Shown one piece after another: positions 1-8,682 of a DNA stretch of 64,000 nucleotides; position 1 is the first letter of the stretch, and the number at the start of each line of letters is the position of its first letter. Source of the stretch: Bifidobacterium tibiigranuli (GTDB lineage Bacteria > Actinomycetota > Actinomycetes > Actinomycetales > Bifidobacteriaceae); assembly GCF_009371885.1 (NCBI RefSeq), contig NZ_QLZA01000004.1, forward strand, positions 160,269 through 224,268, in the 5' to 3' direction. Made by a program: the position numbers and the translations under genes. The notes under the pieces are model-generated. The model ran no database searches. It was given only the letters and a program-made list of their open reading frames with translations, and was not told the DNA's origin.

Positions 1-910
1 TGAGGAAGCCGAAGTTGTTGATCGCATTCGACAGCGGCATAAGGAACCCGCTCAGCGTCTGGGCCTTCGTGCCGGTTTCGCACAGCTCGTCGTTCGCCTG
101 CTCGAATTCCTCGATCATCGCGCGCTCGCGACCGTAGGCCTTGACCATGCTCAGGCCCGAAACGCTCTCCTCCACCTGCCCGTCGAGCCGCCCGAGTACC
201 TGCTGCTGCTTGGCGTAGAGCGGCCGGGTGCGCGTGGTGATGACCTTGGCGAGGATGAACACCAGTGCTACTGGCACTAGGGAAACCAGGGTCAGCGGCA
301 CGCTCAGCCAGATCATGCAGGCGAGCGTGCCCAGAATCGTGAAGACGTAGACCATGAGGTCGGCGAAGGAATCGGAGATCGTCTCGCTGATATTGTCGAC
401 GTCATTGGTCAGGCGGCTCATCAGCTCGCCGTGCTGATGCCGGTCGAAGAAGCGCAGCGGCAGCGCTTCAAGCGCGTGGAACAGGGACACGCGCAGATGC
501 AGCACGATATGTTGCCCGGCCGCCGCCATAAGATACTGCTGGCTGAAATTGACCAGCCAATCCACGAGGTAGACCGCTGCCAGCACCATCAGTATCGTCG
601 TAATCGGGTCGCCTGTGGCGATGGTGCTGATGACGAGACCGACCAGTAGCGGCGAGAGGACCGCCGAGCCGGCGCCGAGGCCTGAAAGCGCGAATACCGG
701 AATGAGTTCGCGGCGTTGGCCTGCGGTCATGTCGAACAGCCGGCGCAGCGTGCCGCGCATGTTCTTCGGCTTGACGACGGCCGCTCCGCGTTTGGCCAGT
801 CCGCCGCCGAATTGCGGGCCGCCGATGGTGTTTGGAGCGGGCTGTGAGGCAGTGGACGCGGTGGATGCGGGGTTTGACGCAGGTGAGGCTGGGGTTTGGT
901 TCTCGCTCAT
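1..910 (-). CDS. ABC exporter half-transporter, partial (second gene of the pair)
   Basis: Read directly on the minus strand: ATG at 908-910, open to the left window edge (303 residues visible). After an Ala/Pro/Ser/Thr-rich N-terminus (about residues 1-35) comes an ABC exporter type I membrane domain with several hydrophobic helices and the intracellular-loop text LPLRFFDRHQHGELMSRLTND. The nucleotide-binding domain lies outside the window. Its start codon overlaps the stop of the upstream ABC gene (ATGA, 907-910), so the two are translationally coupled and probably form a heterodimer. Because the upstream subunit lacks the catalytic glutamate, this one should carry the active ATPase site. 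Substrate is unknown; lipid or multidrug export is typical of the family. Confidence 0.9.
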   Translation of the reverse strand, partial: MSENQTPASPASNPASTASTASQPAPNTIGGPQFGGGLAKRGAAVVKPKNMRGTLRRLFDMTAGQRRELIPVFALSGLGAGSAVLSPLLVGLVISTIATGDPITTILMVLAAVYLVDWLVNFSQQYLMAAAGQHIVLHLRVSLFHALEALPLRFFDRHQHGELMSRLTNDVDNISETISDSFADLMVYVFTILGTLACMIWLSVPLTLVSLVPVALVFILAKVITTRTRPLYAKQQQVLGRLDGQVEESVSGLSMVKAYGRERAMIEEFEQANDELCETGTKAQTLSGFLMPLSNAINNFGFL

Positions 911-2802
911 TGTCGTGCCTCTTCGCCTGTTTGCAGCTCGTCGCTGTGTTGCTCACCGCTGTGTTGTGTATCGCTGTGCTGCTCGTCGCTGCAAGTTTCC
1001 CCAATTTGCGAGTCATAGATGCTGCGATACTGCGGCGAGCATTCCATAAGCGCGTCATGACTGCCGGTGGCGACCACCGTGCCGCCGTCCATCACCGCGA
1101 TGCTCGAACACCGGCGCACGGTCGAAATACGCTGCGAAATGAGCATCGTGGTCAAGCCCTGCTCGTGCGCGGCCAGCTCGCGCAGATGGTCAAGCACACG
1201 CTGCTCGGTCGTGCTGTCCAGCGCGCTGGTGCAATCGTCCAGAATCAGCACTTCGGGCCGCCGCGTCAACGCGCGGGCCAGCGATATGCGCTGCTTCTGG
1301 CCGCCGGACAGGTTCACGCCGCCCTGGCCAATCACACTGTCCAATCCGTTCGGCAGCTCGTCGATGAATTCGCTGGCGCAAGCCAGGCGCACGGCCTCGC
1401 GCAGCTGGGCTTCGCTGGCCTCGGGATTGCCCCACAGCAGATTGGAGCGAATGGTGCCGGAGAACAGCACCGGCTCCTGCGGCACCAGCGCGATGCGTTC
1501 GCGCAGGGTTTCGACATCAATGGCCGCGATATCGGCTCCATCCAGCTCGATATGGCCGCGCGAAGGCTCGTAGAATCGCGGTATCAGGCTGACCAGCGTC
1601 GATTTGCCTGAGCCGGTCGGGCCGATGATGCCCAGCGTAACGCCGCGCAGCACGCTCAAGTCGACATCGTGCACGGCGTCGTCCGCAGCGCTGGCGTAGC
1701 GGTAGGACACGGAGGTGAACCGCAGCGCCAGGTGCTTGGCATCTGGCGGGTTTGGTTGATTGCGATTATCGGGTGGTGCAGTCTCGCCGCTGCCAGCCGG
1801 CACGACGCCGCTGCCATCCGACACTGTGTCGCTATCAACTACTGTGCCGCTATCAATGACGCGCTCCTCGCTGGGCTGCTCGAAGATTTCACCGATGCGC
1901 CGGGATGAGGCGCTTGCACGCACTGAGGAATTCAAGATCATCGCGACGCGACCAAGCGCGAACAGCACCTGCGTCATATAGTTCATCGAGGCCATAAGCG
2001 CACCGATGCGTCCGGGATTCTGTGCGCGGGAGAGCCAAAGTAGCGCCACGATGCCCATGTTCACCGTCAAATTGATTAGCGGCCCGTAGGTGGCGTTGAC
2101 CCGCGTCGCGCGGATGTTCGCCGTTGCGAAGTCTCCAGCGGCGGCATCGAAGCGCTCGGCTTCTTGTCGTTGCGCTCCGAAGGCCTTGACGACACGCACT
2201 GAGCGCAGGAATTCGCGGCTGATGGTACCGAGCTTGTCCAGTGCCTTCTGCACAGTCAGAAAACGCGGGAAACTGCGCGTCATATTCATCCAGATGAGCA
2301 CTCCGGCGATGGCGAGAATCGCCGCGACGACCGGCGCCTGTTCGGGTATCTGCATGATGATGAGCGCAATCGCACCGATGCAGGTGATCGGCGATTTGAG
2401 CATGACGCGCATCAGCCCTTGCGTGAAGTTCTGGATCTGCGTCACGTCGTTGGTGATGCGGGTGATGATGGCGCCCGGTTGCAGTCGGTCGACCTCTTCG
2501 AAGGTCAGCGACATCACCTTGCCGTAGGCGTCCGAGCGGATGTCCTTGCCGATGAGCTGCGAAGCGCGGGAAGCGTAGATATTGCGCACCACCGCGCCGA
2601 TGGCTCCGGCGAATGCCACGGCCAGCATGACGACGCCCCAGTTCAGCACAGCGTTCACATCGCGCCTGGCGACGCCGTCATCGACGATCATCGACATCAG
2701 GGTCGGCTGCAGCAAATCGCTCAGGGTCTCGATGGTCAGGAAGGCCACGGCGATTGCCGCCAGACCCCAATGCCTGCGCACATACCCGAAAATCAGCCTC
2801 AT
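907..2802 (-). CDS. ABC exporter half-transporter with degenerate Walker B
   Basis: A 631-residue fused membrane plus ATP-binding protein. The N-terminal 310 residues hold the six-helix exporter domain. Walker A GPTGSGKST is near 394-402, signature LSGGQKQR near 498-505, and Walker B reads LILDDCTSALD, with Asp in place of the usual catalytic Glu. That substitution marks the non-hydrolysing half of heterodimeric exporters such as TM287/288, LmrCD and BmrCD. A low-complexity linker (about 313-350) separates the domains. The C-terminus ends in five-residue repeats (SDEQH, SDTQH, SGEQH, SDELQ) encoded by a 15-base tandem repeat near 925-990. It is coupled to the downstream partner by a 4-base overlap. 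Transport direction is inferred as export; the substrate is not predictable. Confidence 0.9.
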   Translation of the reverse strand: MRLIFGYVRRHWGLAAIAVAFLTIETLSDLLQPTLMSMIVDDGVARRDVNAVLNWGVVMLAVAFAGAIGAVVRNIYASRASQLIGKDIRSDAYGKVMSLTFEEVDRLQPGAIITRITNDVTQIQNFTQGLMRVMLKSPITCIGAIALIIMQIPEQAPVVAAILAIAGVLIWMNMTRSFPRFLTVQKALDKLGTISREFLRSVRVVKAFGAQRQEAERFDAAAGDFATANIRATRVNATYGPLINLTVNMGIVALLWLSRAQNPGRIGALMASMNYMTQVLFALGRVAMILNSSVRASASSRRIGEIFEQPSEERVIDSGTVVDSDTVSDGSGVVPAGSGETAPPDNRNQPNPPDAKHLALRFTSVSYRYASAADDAVHDVDLSVLRGVTLGIIGPTGSGKSTLVSLIPRFYEPSRGHIELDGADIAAIDVETLRERIALVPQEPVLFSGTIRSNLLWGNPEASEAQLREAVRLACASEFIDELPNGLDSVIGQGGVNLSGGQKQRISLARALTRRPEVLILDDCTSALDSTTEQRVLDHLRELAAHEQGLTTMLISQRISTVRRCSSIAVMDGGTVVATGSHDALMECSPQYRSIYDSQIGETCSDEQHSDTQHSGEQHSDELQTGEEARQ

Positions 2803-2830
2803 GCCATGCCTCGGTCTTTGTGAGAAACAC

Positions 2831-2975
2831 TGTTACAAGAACAACCGTTACGAGAACGACTGTTGTGCGAATACAACCGTTACGCGAGTGCTGTGAATAT
2901 AACTGCTACTCGAACGCCACAGTTGCACGAATGCAACCGTGGCGAGTGCGGCATTCACACGAATGCAGTTATTGC
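2831..2975. repeat. Degenerate short tandem repeats, 15-17 bases
   Basis: The gap between rimM and the ABC gene contains variants of a unit resembling GTTACGAGAACGACT, first at 15-base and then 17-base spacing, decaying rightward. Several units are partly self-complementary (GTTGCACGAATGCAAC). No ORF or clear promoter is visible here. Confidence 0.6.
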
Positions 2976-2980
2976 GCGTG

Positions 2981-3640
2981 CTAGCCTAATCCGGGAATCA
3001 GACCTCCGGGCGGGTCGATGGTGAGCGTTCGCTCGTCCAGGTCGATATCGGGCACAATGGGGTCCACGAAGGGGATAAGCGCCGTGGTGGGCGCAGTTGG
3101 CGCGGTTTCGTCGGTGGCAGTCTCAGCGTCACCTGCCGTCGAGCTGCCAGACGTTAAGTCATTGCCTACTAAGCCACTCACCAGCCGCAGCTTCAGCAGC
3201 GACTGCGCAGGGCCGTCGATCACGTCGACGATCTTGCCCAGAACCTTGCCGCCGGGCAGACCCAGCGCATTATCGCTGGCAAGTCGCGCCTCAAGCCCGA
3301 TGAGATCCTTGGGATACCAGGCATTTTCCTGCGCCATTTCCTCGGGGTCGTCGGCCTCGCCGTACAGCTCGACGCCGTTCATGGCTTCGGCTGCCTCGCG
3401 GCTGTCAACGCCGTCAAAATGCACAATCCAGCGATCCTTGAAGGTCCGCGCGCTTTCGACGGTGTATTCGCCTGAGCCGTCGCGGGTGAACAGCGACGCG
3501 CCGGGGGAGAAGCGCCGCCCGGGTTCGTCGGTGGTGATGCGGACGTTGACCTCGCCTTTGAGACCCTGCGCCCGGCCGATACGACAGACCCTCAACAGCT
3601 CGCGCTGCTGAGGGTCCTCGTCATGCACTGAACTCGTCAC
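2981..3640 (-). CDS. rimM: Ribosome maturation factor RimM
   Basis: A 219-residue RimM, the 30S maturation factor that binds ribosomal protein S19 and helps process the 16S rRNA head. The N-terminal half shows RIGRAQGLKGEVNVRITTDEP, typical of the RimM beta-barrel, and the C-terminal PRC-barrel region follows, with PFVDPIVPDIDLDERTLTID near the end. Inside the PRC region (about residues 155-190) sits a Ser/Thr/Ala-rich insertion (LTSGSSTAGDAETATDETAP) that looks unstructured and additional to the family core. The start is GTG at 3640, overlapping the khpA stop by four bases (GTGA). The rpsP-khpA-rimM order is a conserved ribosomal operon in Actinobacteria. Confidence 0.95.
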   Translation of the reverse strand: MTSSVHDEDPQQRELLRVCRIGRAQGLKGEVNVRITTDEPGRRFSPGASLFTRDGSGEYTVESARTFKDRWIVHFDGVDSREAAEAMNGVELYGEADDPEEMAQENAWYPKDLIGLEARLASDNALGLPGGKVLGKIVDVIDGPAQSLLKLRLVSGLVGNDLTSGSSTAGDAETATDETAPTAPTTALIPFVDPIVPDIDLDERTLTIDPPGGLIPGLG

Positions 3641-3873
3641 TTCTTGCGGACATCCATGATGTCAACGCGCACCTTGTGGTCGGCCAAAGCCTGCGCCACG
3701 GTGCGGATCGCGTTCGCGGTGCGGCCGTTGCGGCCAATCACACGGCCGATGTCTTCCGGGTTCACGCGCACGCGAAGCAATTCGCCGCGAGGGTTCTCAT
3801 GGGACTTGACGGACACATCGTCGGGAAAATCGACGATGTTGGTGATCAGATGTTCAACGGCCTGCGCGAGCAT
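3637..3873 (-). CDS. khpA: KH-domain RNA-binding protein KhpA
   Basis: A 78-residue single KH domain with the diagnostic GxxG loop (VIGRNGRTANAIRT). KhpA-type proteins bind structured RNA and often act with the Jag/KhpB partner; in Actinobacteria the gene sits between rpsP and rimM, as here. It begins two bases after the rpsP stop and overlaps rimM by four bases, so the three genes are probably translated from one message. Length is normal for the family. Confidence 0.93.
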   Translation of the reverse strand: MLAQAVEHLITNIVDFPDDVSVKSHENPRGELLRVRVNPEDIGRVIGRNGRTANAIRTVAQALADHKVRVDIMDVRKK

Positions 3874-3875
3874 GA

Positions 3876-4355
3876 TTACTCAGCCTGCGCTTCCGAGGCT
3901 TCCGCTTCGGCTTCGGCTTCGGCCGGTTCGGACTCAGCTGCCTCGTCGGCCTTGGCGGCTTCCGCTTCAGCTGCAGCCTTGGCCGCTGCCGCAGACTTCG
4001 CGGCCTTGACCTTCTGCGCTTCGGCTTCGACGGCTTCGACGCGAGCTGCTGCGTCCGGCTCGTCCTCGGCGACCTTCAGCGTGCCTTCGGCACCATCGAG
4101 TCCCTTGTGCTTCTGCCAGTCACCGGTGATATTCAGCAGCTTGAAAACTGCTTCGGACGGCTGCGCGCCGACGCCCAGCCAGTACTGCGCACGTTCGGAA
4201 TCAATCTGGATGAGCGACGGCTGCTTGTTCGGGTCGTAGATGCCGATCTCTTCGATGGACTGGCCGTCGCGCTTGTTGCGCGAATCGGTGATGACCACAC
4301 GGTAGAAGGCATAGGACTTCTTGCCCAGTCGCTTCAGACGAATCTTGGTTGCCAA
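3876..4355 (-). CDS. rpsP: 30S ribosomal protein S16 with Ala/Glu-rich tail
   Basis: The first 85 or so residues are classical S16 ([20 protein letters not shown], then IEEIGIYDP and [13 protein letters not shown]). The remaining 70 residues are a long Ala/Glu/Lys tail (many EAEA and AAKA runs) not needed for the core fold; extended tails are common in bifidobacterial S16. The 120-base leader begins at a promoter with a TATAAT -10 (see 4482-4487). It is the first gene of the rpsP-khpA-rimM operon. Confidence 0.96.
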   Translation of the reverse strand: MATKIRLKRLGKKSYAFYRVVITDSRNKRDGQSIEEIGIYDPNKQPSLIQIDSERAQYWLGVGAQPSEAVFKLLNITGDWQKHKGLDGAEGTLKVAEDEPDAAARVEAVEAEAQKVKAAKSAAAAKAAAEAEAAKADEAAESEPAEAEAEAEASEAQAE

Positions 4356-4481
4356 AATGGCTCTCCTTGTTACTTAGGTTGCCGGTTATCGGTTTTCTGT
4401 GGGGGCACAAAAACCTCCGACCAGCGTGTTCCTCGCGGCGTGCGGGAATGAGAGGGCCCCGCATCCGTGAATAACTGAGAC

Positions 4482-4487
4482 ATTATA
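4482..4487 (-). promoter_or_regulatory. -10 element upstream of rpsP
   Basis: Minus-strand reading gives a perfect TATAAT 127 bases ahead of the rpsP ATG, in the context TTGTATAATG. No strong -35 box is visible at the normal distance, so this is a -10-dominant promoter if active. The region 4356-4621 otherwise holds only the rpsP leader. Confidence 0.55.
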
Positions 4488-4621
4488 CAACACAGGCATG
4501 GATAGCGCGCCGTGCGGTGTCGGCGGAGGCGTTGCAGGGCTGGGCGTTGCGTGGGGAGACGGCGGGGCTGAGCGCGGCGTACTACATTATGTTCGCCGCG
4601 CAGACAGGGTGGTCAGCGCTG

Positions 4622-5665
4622 TCAGCGCGTGACGCTCAGCGTTGCTGCAAGTGCCAGATGGTCGCTGCCGGGGATTGCGAAGGATTCCACGGCGCGCGCT
4701 TCGAGGCCGTTGCTGAATACGATGTGGTCGAGTTCGAGGCGCGGCCAGGGCAACCATATAGGAAAGGTCGGGATGCGGCCGGTTCCTTGGCTCAGGGTGG
4801 CATCACGTAGACCCGAGCGCAGCAGCGCACGGAAGCTGGGGTGATGCAGGTTCGCGTTGAGGTCGCCCATGACGATGGTGCTTGCAGCGCGCGTGTTGCT
4901 GTTCACACCGGCAAGGCCGATGATTCCCCGTGACCATTGCGCACACCCGCGCATGGGCGACTTCGGATGGGCGGATGCGCACAGGATTGTGCGTGAATCG
5001 GCAGCGCACTGCTGCGGGACCGCCACTACGAGGCTGGGCACAGCGGCAGCGGGGATGTCGACGGTATCGGCGATGGCGGCGGTGACCGGCAAATTGGTCC
5101 AGATTCCATTGAATCCGCCATTGTCAGTGTCACGCATGGTGCCGATTTGATGATGCGGGAGCAGCTGATTAAGTCCTGCGGCTGCGAGGTAGTTCAGCAG
5201 ATTCTCGCTCATCTCCTGCAATGACAGTACAGCAATGGCTCTGCTGCGTACGGCTTCGACAATCATCCGGGCATCCGCCCGACCGTAGCGGCAATTCAGG
5301 GTCATGACCGAGAACTCGTATGGTGTGCGCTGTGCAGCGTCACTGGTGTGTTGCGAACTCTGCTGCAGGTCGTGTTGCGCACTGTCCTCCGGCTGAGCGT
5401 TGCGGCGCAGCATACGCAGGGTATGCCGGTAATACGGCAGATCGAAAGCGGCGATAATGACTGCCAAAACCACTGCCAGAACGGCCAGATGCCAGTACCC
5501 CTGTGCTGCGGCAAGCACGCCGCACAACGCGCTGGGGATCCAGAGAAAATGAATGAACGCAATCAGATACGGCAGCGGCATGCGCCCTTCCGCACCCGCT
5601 GGAAGGAATCGCAGACACGCCCAGCCGATGATAAGCGCCAATGCGATGGCGATGGCTATGCTCAT
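4622..5665 (-). CDS. Membrane-anchored endonuclease/exonuclease/phosphatase-family protein
   Basis: A 347-residue protein. Residues 1-85 contain about three hydrophobic segments, then a cytosol- or surface-exposed EEP domain follows. Catalytic landmarks of the family are present in order: TLNCRYG (Asn), LSLQEM (Glu), MGDLNANLHHPSF (Asp/Asn), LDHIVFSNG and the terminal GSDHLALAATL (Asp-His). The EEP fold cleaves phosphodiesters in nucleic acids or phospholipids, so the substrate cannot be fixed. Actinobacterial membrane-tethered versions of this architecture are common. It starts 14 bases after the ffh stop on the same strand. No clear Shine-Dalgarno is seen. Confidence 0.85.
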   Translation of the reverse strand: MSIAIAIALALIIGWACLRFLPAGAEGRMPLPYLIAFIHFLWIPSALCGVLAAAQGYWHLAVLAVVLAVIIAAFDLPYYRHTLRMLRRNAQPEDSAQHDLQQSSQHTSDAAQRTPYEFSVMTLNCRYGRADARMIVEAVRSRAIAVLSLQEMSENLLNYLAAAGLNQLLPHHQIGTMRDTDNGGFNGIWTNLPVTAAIADTVDIPAAAVPSLVVAVPQQCAADSRTILCASAHPKSPMRGCAQWSRGIIGLAGVNSNTRAASTIVMGDLNANLHHPSFRALLRSGLRDATLSQGTGRIPTFPIWLPWPRLELDHIVFSNGLEARAVESFAIPGSDHLALAATLSVTR

Positions 5666-5679
5666 TGCAACTCACGCAA

Positions 5680-7332
5680 CTAGTGCAGCAGCCCGGCCAA
5701 TCCGCCGCCCAGATTCGGCGGCAGCGTCGGTTCGCCCTCGCCTGCGCCGCTCAGCGCCTCCTGCAAGCCTGCGGGCAGTGCGGGGTTCTGCGGCTTCTTG
5801 GCGAAGGCCGAGCCACCGGACTTGGGGCCGCCCTTGCCTGCAAGCCGCTCGCGCAACGCCTTCTCCTCGGCCTCGCGCTTCATCGGATTGCCGGATTTGG
5901 AGCTCTTCTTCTTGCTCTTCTTGCCGCTCTTTTTGCCGGAGCCAGCAGCAGGACCGCCGAAGCCGGGGATGCCGCCCATGCCGGACTTGTTCGACATGCG
6001 ACGCATCATCTTTGCAGCCTGCTCGAAGCGCTGCAAGAGTCCGTTTACTGCGGAGACGGTGTTGCCGGAGCCGTACGCGATGCGCGCACGGCGCGAGCCG
6101 TCGATGATTGAGGGGTCGCGACGCTCGGCCGGCGTCATGGAGTGAATAATGGCCTCCGTGCGGTCGATCTCATGCTCGTCGAACTGCTCAAGTTCCTTGC
6201 GATGCTGCGCCATGCCAGGAATCATGCTCAGCAGGCTCTTCATCGAGCCGAGCTTGCGCACCTGCTGCAGCTGCTCAAGGAAGTCGTCAAGGCCGAAGGT
6301 GCCCTTCGACATCTTCTCAGCGGCCTTCTTGGCCTCTTCCTCGTCAAACTGCTTCTGCGCCTGCTCGATCAGGGTGAGAATATCGCCCATGTCGAGGATG
6401 CGCGAGGCCATGCGGTCGGGGTGGAACACCTCGAAGTCCTTCAGACCCTCGCCATTCGAGGCGAAAAGAATTGGCTTGCCGGTCACGCTGGCGACCGAAA
6501 GCGCCGCGCCGCCGCGGGCATCGCCATCGAGCTTGGAGAGCACGACGCCGGTGAAGTCCACGCCTTGATCGAAGGCCTTGGCGGTCTGCACCGCATCCTG
6601 ACCAATCATGGCGTCAATGACGAAGAGGATTTCGTTGGGATGCACCGCGTCGCGGATGTCGCGGGCCTGCTTCATCAGCGCCTCATCGACGCCGAGACGG
6701 CCTGCCGTATCAATAATCAGCGTGTCATAGAGCTTGGTTTTCGCCAACTCAAACGAGTCGCGGGCCACCTTGACCGGGTCGCCGCTCGTCGCTCCGGGGG
6801 CGGAAACCGCGTCGCCGCCGGCTGATTGGACGCCCTTTTCCGGCGCGTAGACTGGCACGCCTGCGCGCTCGCCGACCACTTGCAGCTGCGTCACCGCGTT
6901 CGGGCGCTGCAAATCGGCCGCCACGAGCAGCGGTGTGTGCCCGGCGTCCTTGAGCCAGTAGCCGAGCTTGCCGGCGAGTGTGGTCTTGCCCGCGCCCTGC
7001 AGGCCGGCGAGCATGATGATCGTCGGCGGGTTCTTGGCGAAGTTCAGCGGCCGGTCGACGCCTGCGCCCAGAATCGCCGTCAGCTCCTCGTTGACGATCT
7101 GCACCACCTGCTGCGCGGGGTTGAGCGCCTGCGAGACTTCCACGCCGAGCGCGCGCTCGCGGATCTTCGCCGTGAAGGAGCGCACCACTTCGAGCGACAC
7201 ATCGGCGTCGAGAAGCGCACGGCGTATCTCGCGGATGGTCCCGTCGATATCCGCCTCGGAAAGCTTGCCTTTGCCCCGCAAATGCTTGAAGGCATTCGAG
7301 AGCCGGTCTGTCAAAGAACTAAATGCTGCCAT
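5680..7332 (-). CDS. ffh: Signal recognition particle protein Ffh
   Basis: The GTPase of the signal recognition particle, which with 4.5S/SRP RNA delivers nascent membrane proteins to FtsY. At 550 residues it has the N domain (MAAFSSLTDRLSNAFKHLRG), the SRP G domain (LAGLQGAGKTT, DTAGRLG, LSKLDGDARGG) and the Met-rich M domain (KSLLSMIPGM, MRRMSNKSGMGG), followed by a Lys/Gly/Ser-rich tail. A G-domain insertion rich in Gly/Ala (VQSAGGDAVSAPGATSGD) is extra to the usual core. I chose ATG 7332, matching the conserved Ffh N-terminus, over a reading frame extending 42 codons upstream. No SRP RNA gene is visible in the window. Confidence 0.95.
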   Translation of the reverse strand: MAAFSSLTDRLSNAFKHLRGKGKLSEADIDGTIREIRRALLDADVSLEVVRSFTAKIRERALGVEVSQALNPAQQVVQIVNEELTAILGAGVDRPLNFAKNPPTIIMLAGLQGAGKTTLAGKLGYWLKDAGHTPLLVAADLQRPNAVTQLQVVGERAGVPVYAPEKGVQSAGGDAVSAPGATSGDPVKVARDSFELAKTKLYDTLIIDTAGRLGVDEALMKQARDIRDAVHPNEILFVIDAMIGQDAVQTAKAFDQGVDFTGVVLSKLDGDARGGAALSVASVTGKPILFASNGEGLKDFEVFHPDRMASRILDMGDILTLIEQAQKQFDEEEAKKAAEKMSKGTFGLDDFLEQLQQVRKLGSMKSLLSMIPGMAQHRKELEQFDEHEIDRTEAIIHSMTPAERRDPSIIDGSRRARIAYGSGNTVSAVNGLLQRFEQAAKMMRRMSNKSGMGGIPGFGGPAAGSGKKSGKKSKKKSSKSGNPMKREAEEKALRERLAGKGGPKSGGSAFAKKPQNPALPAGLQEALSGAGEGEPTLPPNLGGGLAGLLH

Positions 7333-7420
7333 AATGCCATTCAGTCTAACCGTTCGTAGGGAGAAGCGGAGGCGCAGGTTGGGGTGGGCGGTCGAACGTG
7401 TGGTAGTAGAGCATAAATTC

Positions 7421-7465
7421 TTTGACGCAGTGATTTTTGACGCAGCGGTCTTTGACATAATGTAC
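7421..7465 (+). promoter_or_regulatory. Three 15-base direct repeats starting TTTGAC, with putative promoter
   Basis: TTTGAC recurs at exactly 15-base spacing (7421, 7436, 7451): two units read TTTGACGCAG and the third TTTGACATAA. The third provides a perfect TTGACA, followed 15 bases later by TATAAA (7473-7478), a short but possible promoter toward the membrane protein gene. The repeats could be a binding array for the winged-helix regulator of that operon or simply repeat expansion. Confidence 0.4.
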
Positions 7466-7556
7466 TTTGTGTTATAAAGTTAAATAGTAACGCAAAGTAA
7501 ACTGCATTCGTGAAACAACAAGAATGCAGGCAGCAATTAAGAAAGAGGTGGTGACC

Positions 7557-8324
7557 GTGGGACAGCAACAGCGAACTCATAATCGTCTTGGTAAGCCGAG
7601 CGCGCAGGACTCCCCGCAGGTGGATGTGCCAACAAATACGCAGGCGGCAGCAGCGCTCGACAGCGAATCGCTATCCGACCCGCATGAGGCGCTCAGGCTC
7701 ATCGAGCATCAAAGCCGGCGCATAGGCCGCATGTTCAATGTGTTTCATTGGAAGTTCTGCCTGGTGTGGGGCCTGTCGTGGCTCGTCGGGTACGGAGTGC
7801 TCGGGTTTGCGACCAAGGCCACCGACGGAGTGACGCCTTGGTGGGCGTGGTGCGTCGCAGCGGCTTTGCTGGTTGCCTCGGTCGCGCTCTCGGTAGTCAT
7901 CGGCATCAGGGGCGTTCCGGGGTACAAGTCATCGGCCCAGCAGGCCCGGCGCTATGCCAAACAGGGTGCGATCTATGGCTGGACATGGTTTGCCGCCTTC
8001 TTCTTCGGCATGGGCGGGCTGAGCATGTTCGTGAACCGTTTCGCGCTTGCCGACGAGGCTACTACGATTCTCTATAATATGATTTCGATTCTGTTGGTTG
8101 GTGTGCTGTACATGATCGGCGGCGCGCTGTGGAACGATCTGTCGCAGCTGATTATCGGCGTATGGATGATTGTGATTGCTTTTGTGCTGCCGATGCTCGG
8201 CGTCATCGCAGGCTTTTTCGTCATGGCATCCCTCGGCGGCGGTGCCATGCTGCTGCTGGCGCTCTGGGCGGTAACGCTGGGCAGCCGCAACGCCTCCTTC
8301 GCCCCGCTCATGGGCAGGCGGTGA
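7557..8324 (+). CDS. Multi-spanning membrane protein of unknown function
   Basis: About 255 residues with a polar N-terminus (first 60 residues), an amphipathic segment (HEALRLIEHQSRRIGRMFNVFHW), then five to six hydrophobic helices separated by short loops. I do not recognise a named family. I prefer the GTG at 7557 because an AGGTGG Shine-Dalgarno lies five bases upstream; an ATG at 7524 in the same frame has no ribosome site. Four bases separate its stop from the next gene, a small winged-helix regulator, so the two form an operon, a layout common for regulator-controlled membrane proteins. Confidence 0.7.
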   Translation: MGQQQRTHNRLGKPSAQDSPQVDVPTNTQAAAALDSESLSDPHEALRLIEHQSRRIGRMFNVFHWKFCLVWGLSWLVGYGVLGFATKATDGVTPWWAWCVAAALLVASVALSVVIGIRGVPGYKSSAQQARRYAKQGAIYGWTWFAAFFFGMGGLSMFVNRFALADEATTILYNMISILLVGVLYMIGGALWNDLSQLIIGVWMIVIAFVLPMLGVIAGFFVMASLGGGAMLLLALWAVTLGSRNASFAPLMGRR

Positions 8325-8328
8325 GCAT

Positions 8329-8634
8329 ATGGAGGACGAACTCGACCCCGTCATCCACGCCGCGTCCCGCCTGCGCATCATGACGGCGCTGGCCGCCATC
8401 GGCAAGGATTCCTCGCTGTCGTTCGCGAAGCTCGCCGATCTGCTCGACATGACTCCGGGCAACCTCTCGGTGCACCTGACCAAGCTGGAAAAGGCCGGGT
8501 ACGTAGCAATCGAGAAGATCTTCGAGGGCCGCAAGCCTGCCACCTTCGTCGCCATGAGCGAGCAGGGCAGGGATGCCTTCGACCATTATCTCGCGGCGCT
8601 CAAGAAACTGCTCGGTCCGGTCGACAAGGGCTGA
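8329..8634 (+). CDS. Small winged-helix transcriptional regulator
   Basis: A 101-residue protein that is entirely one winged helix-turn-helix: HAASRLRIMTALAAIG opens the domain, the recognition helix is LADLLDMTPGNLSVHLTKLE, and the wing is GYVAIEKIFEGRKPATFVAMS. This matches the HTH_27/PadR-MarR-like one-domain regulators often paired with a membrane protein. Its likely targets are its own operon (the upstream membrane protein ends four bases before it) and possibly the repeats at 7421-7465. No ligand site can be identified. Confidence 0.85.
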   Translation: MEDELDPVIHAASRLRIMTALAAIGKDSSLSFAKLADLLDMTPGNLSVHLTKLEKAGYVAIEKIFEGRKPATFVAMSEQGRDAFDHYLAALKKLLGPVDKG

Positions 8635-8651
8635 GGCTGCGGCATGTGAAT

Positions 8652-8682
8652 AGCCCGAGGGAAGAAGCCACTCTCTCGGGCT
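8652..8682 (+). terminator. Hairpin terminator after the winged-helix gene
   Basis: An 8-base perfect stem (AGCCCGAG / CTCGGGCT) with a 15-base loop, followed by TATTG rather than a clean T run, 18 bases after the stop codon. Confidence 0.55.

Noticed and set aside
468..1058. Long overlapping frames opposite or out of phase with known genes
   Set aside because: High G+C DNA yields many shadow frames; these proteins are Arg/Ala/His-rich, lack motifs and overlap well-supported genes.
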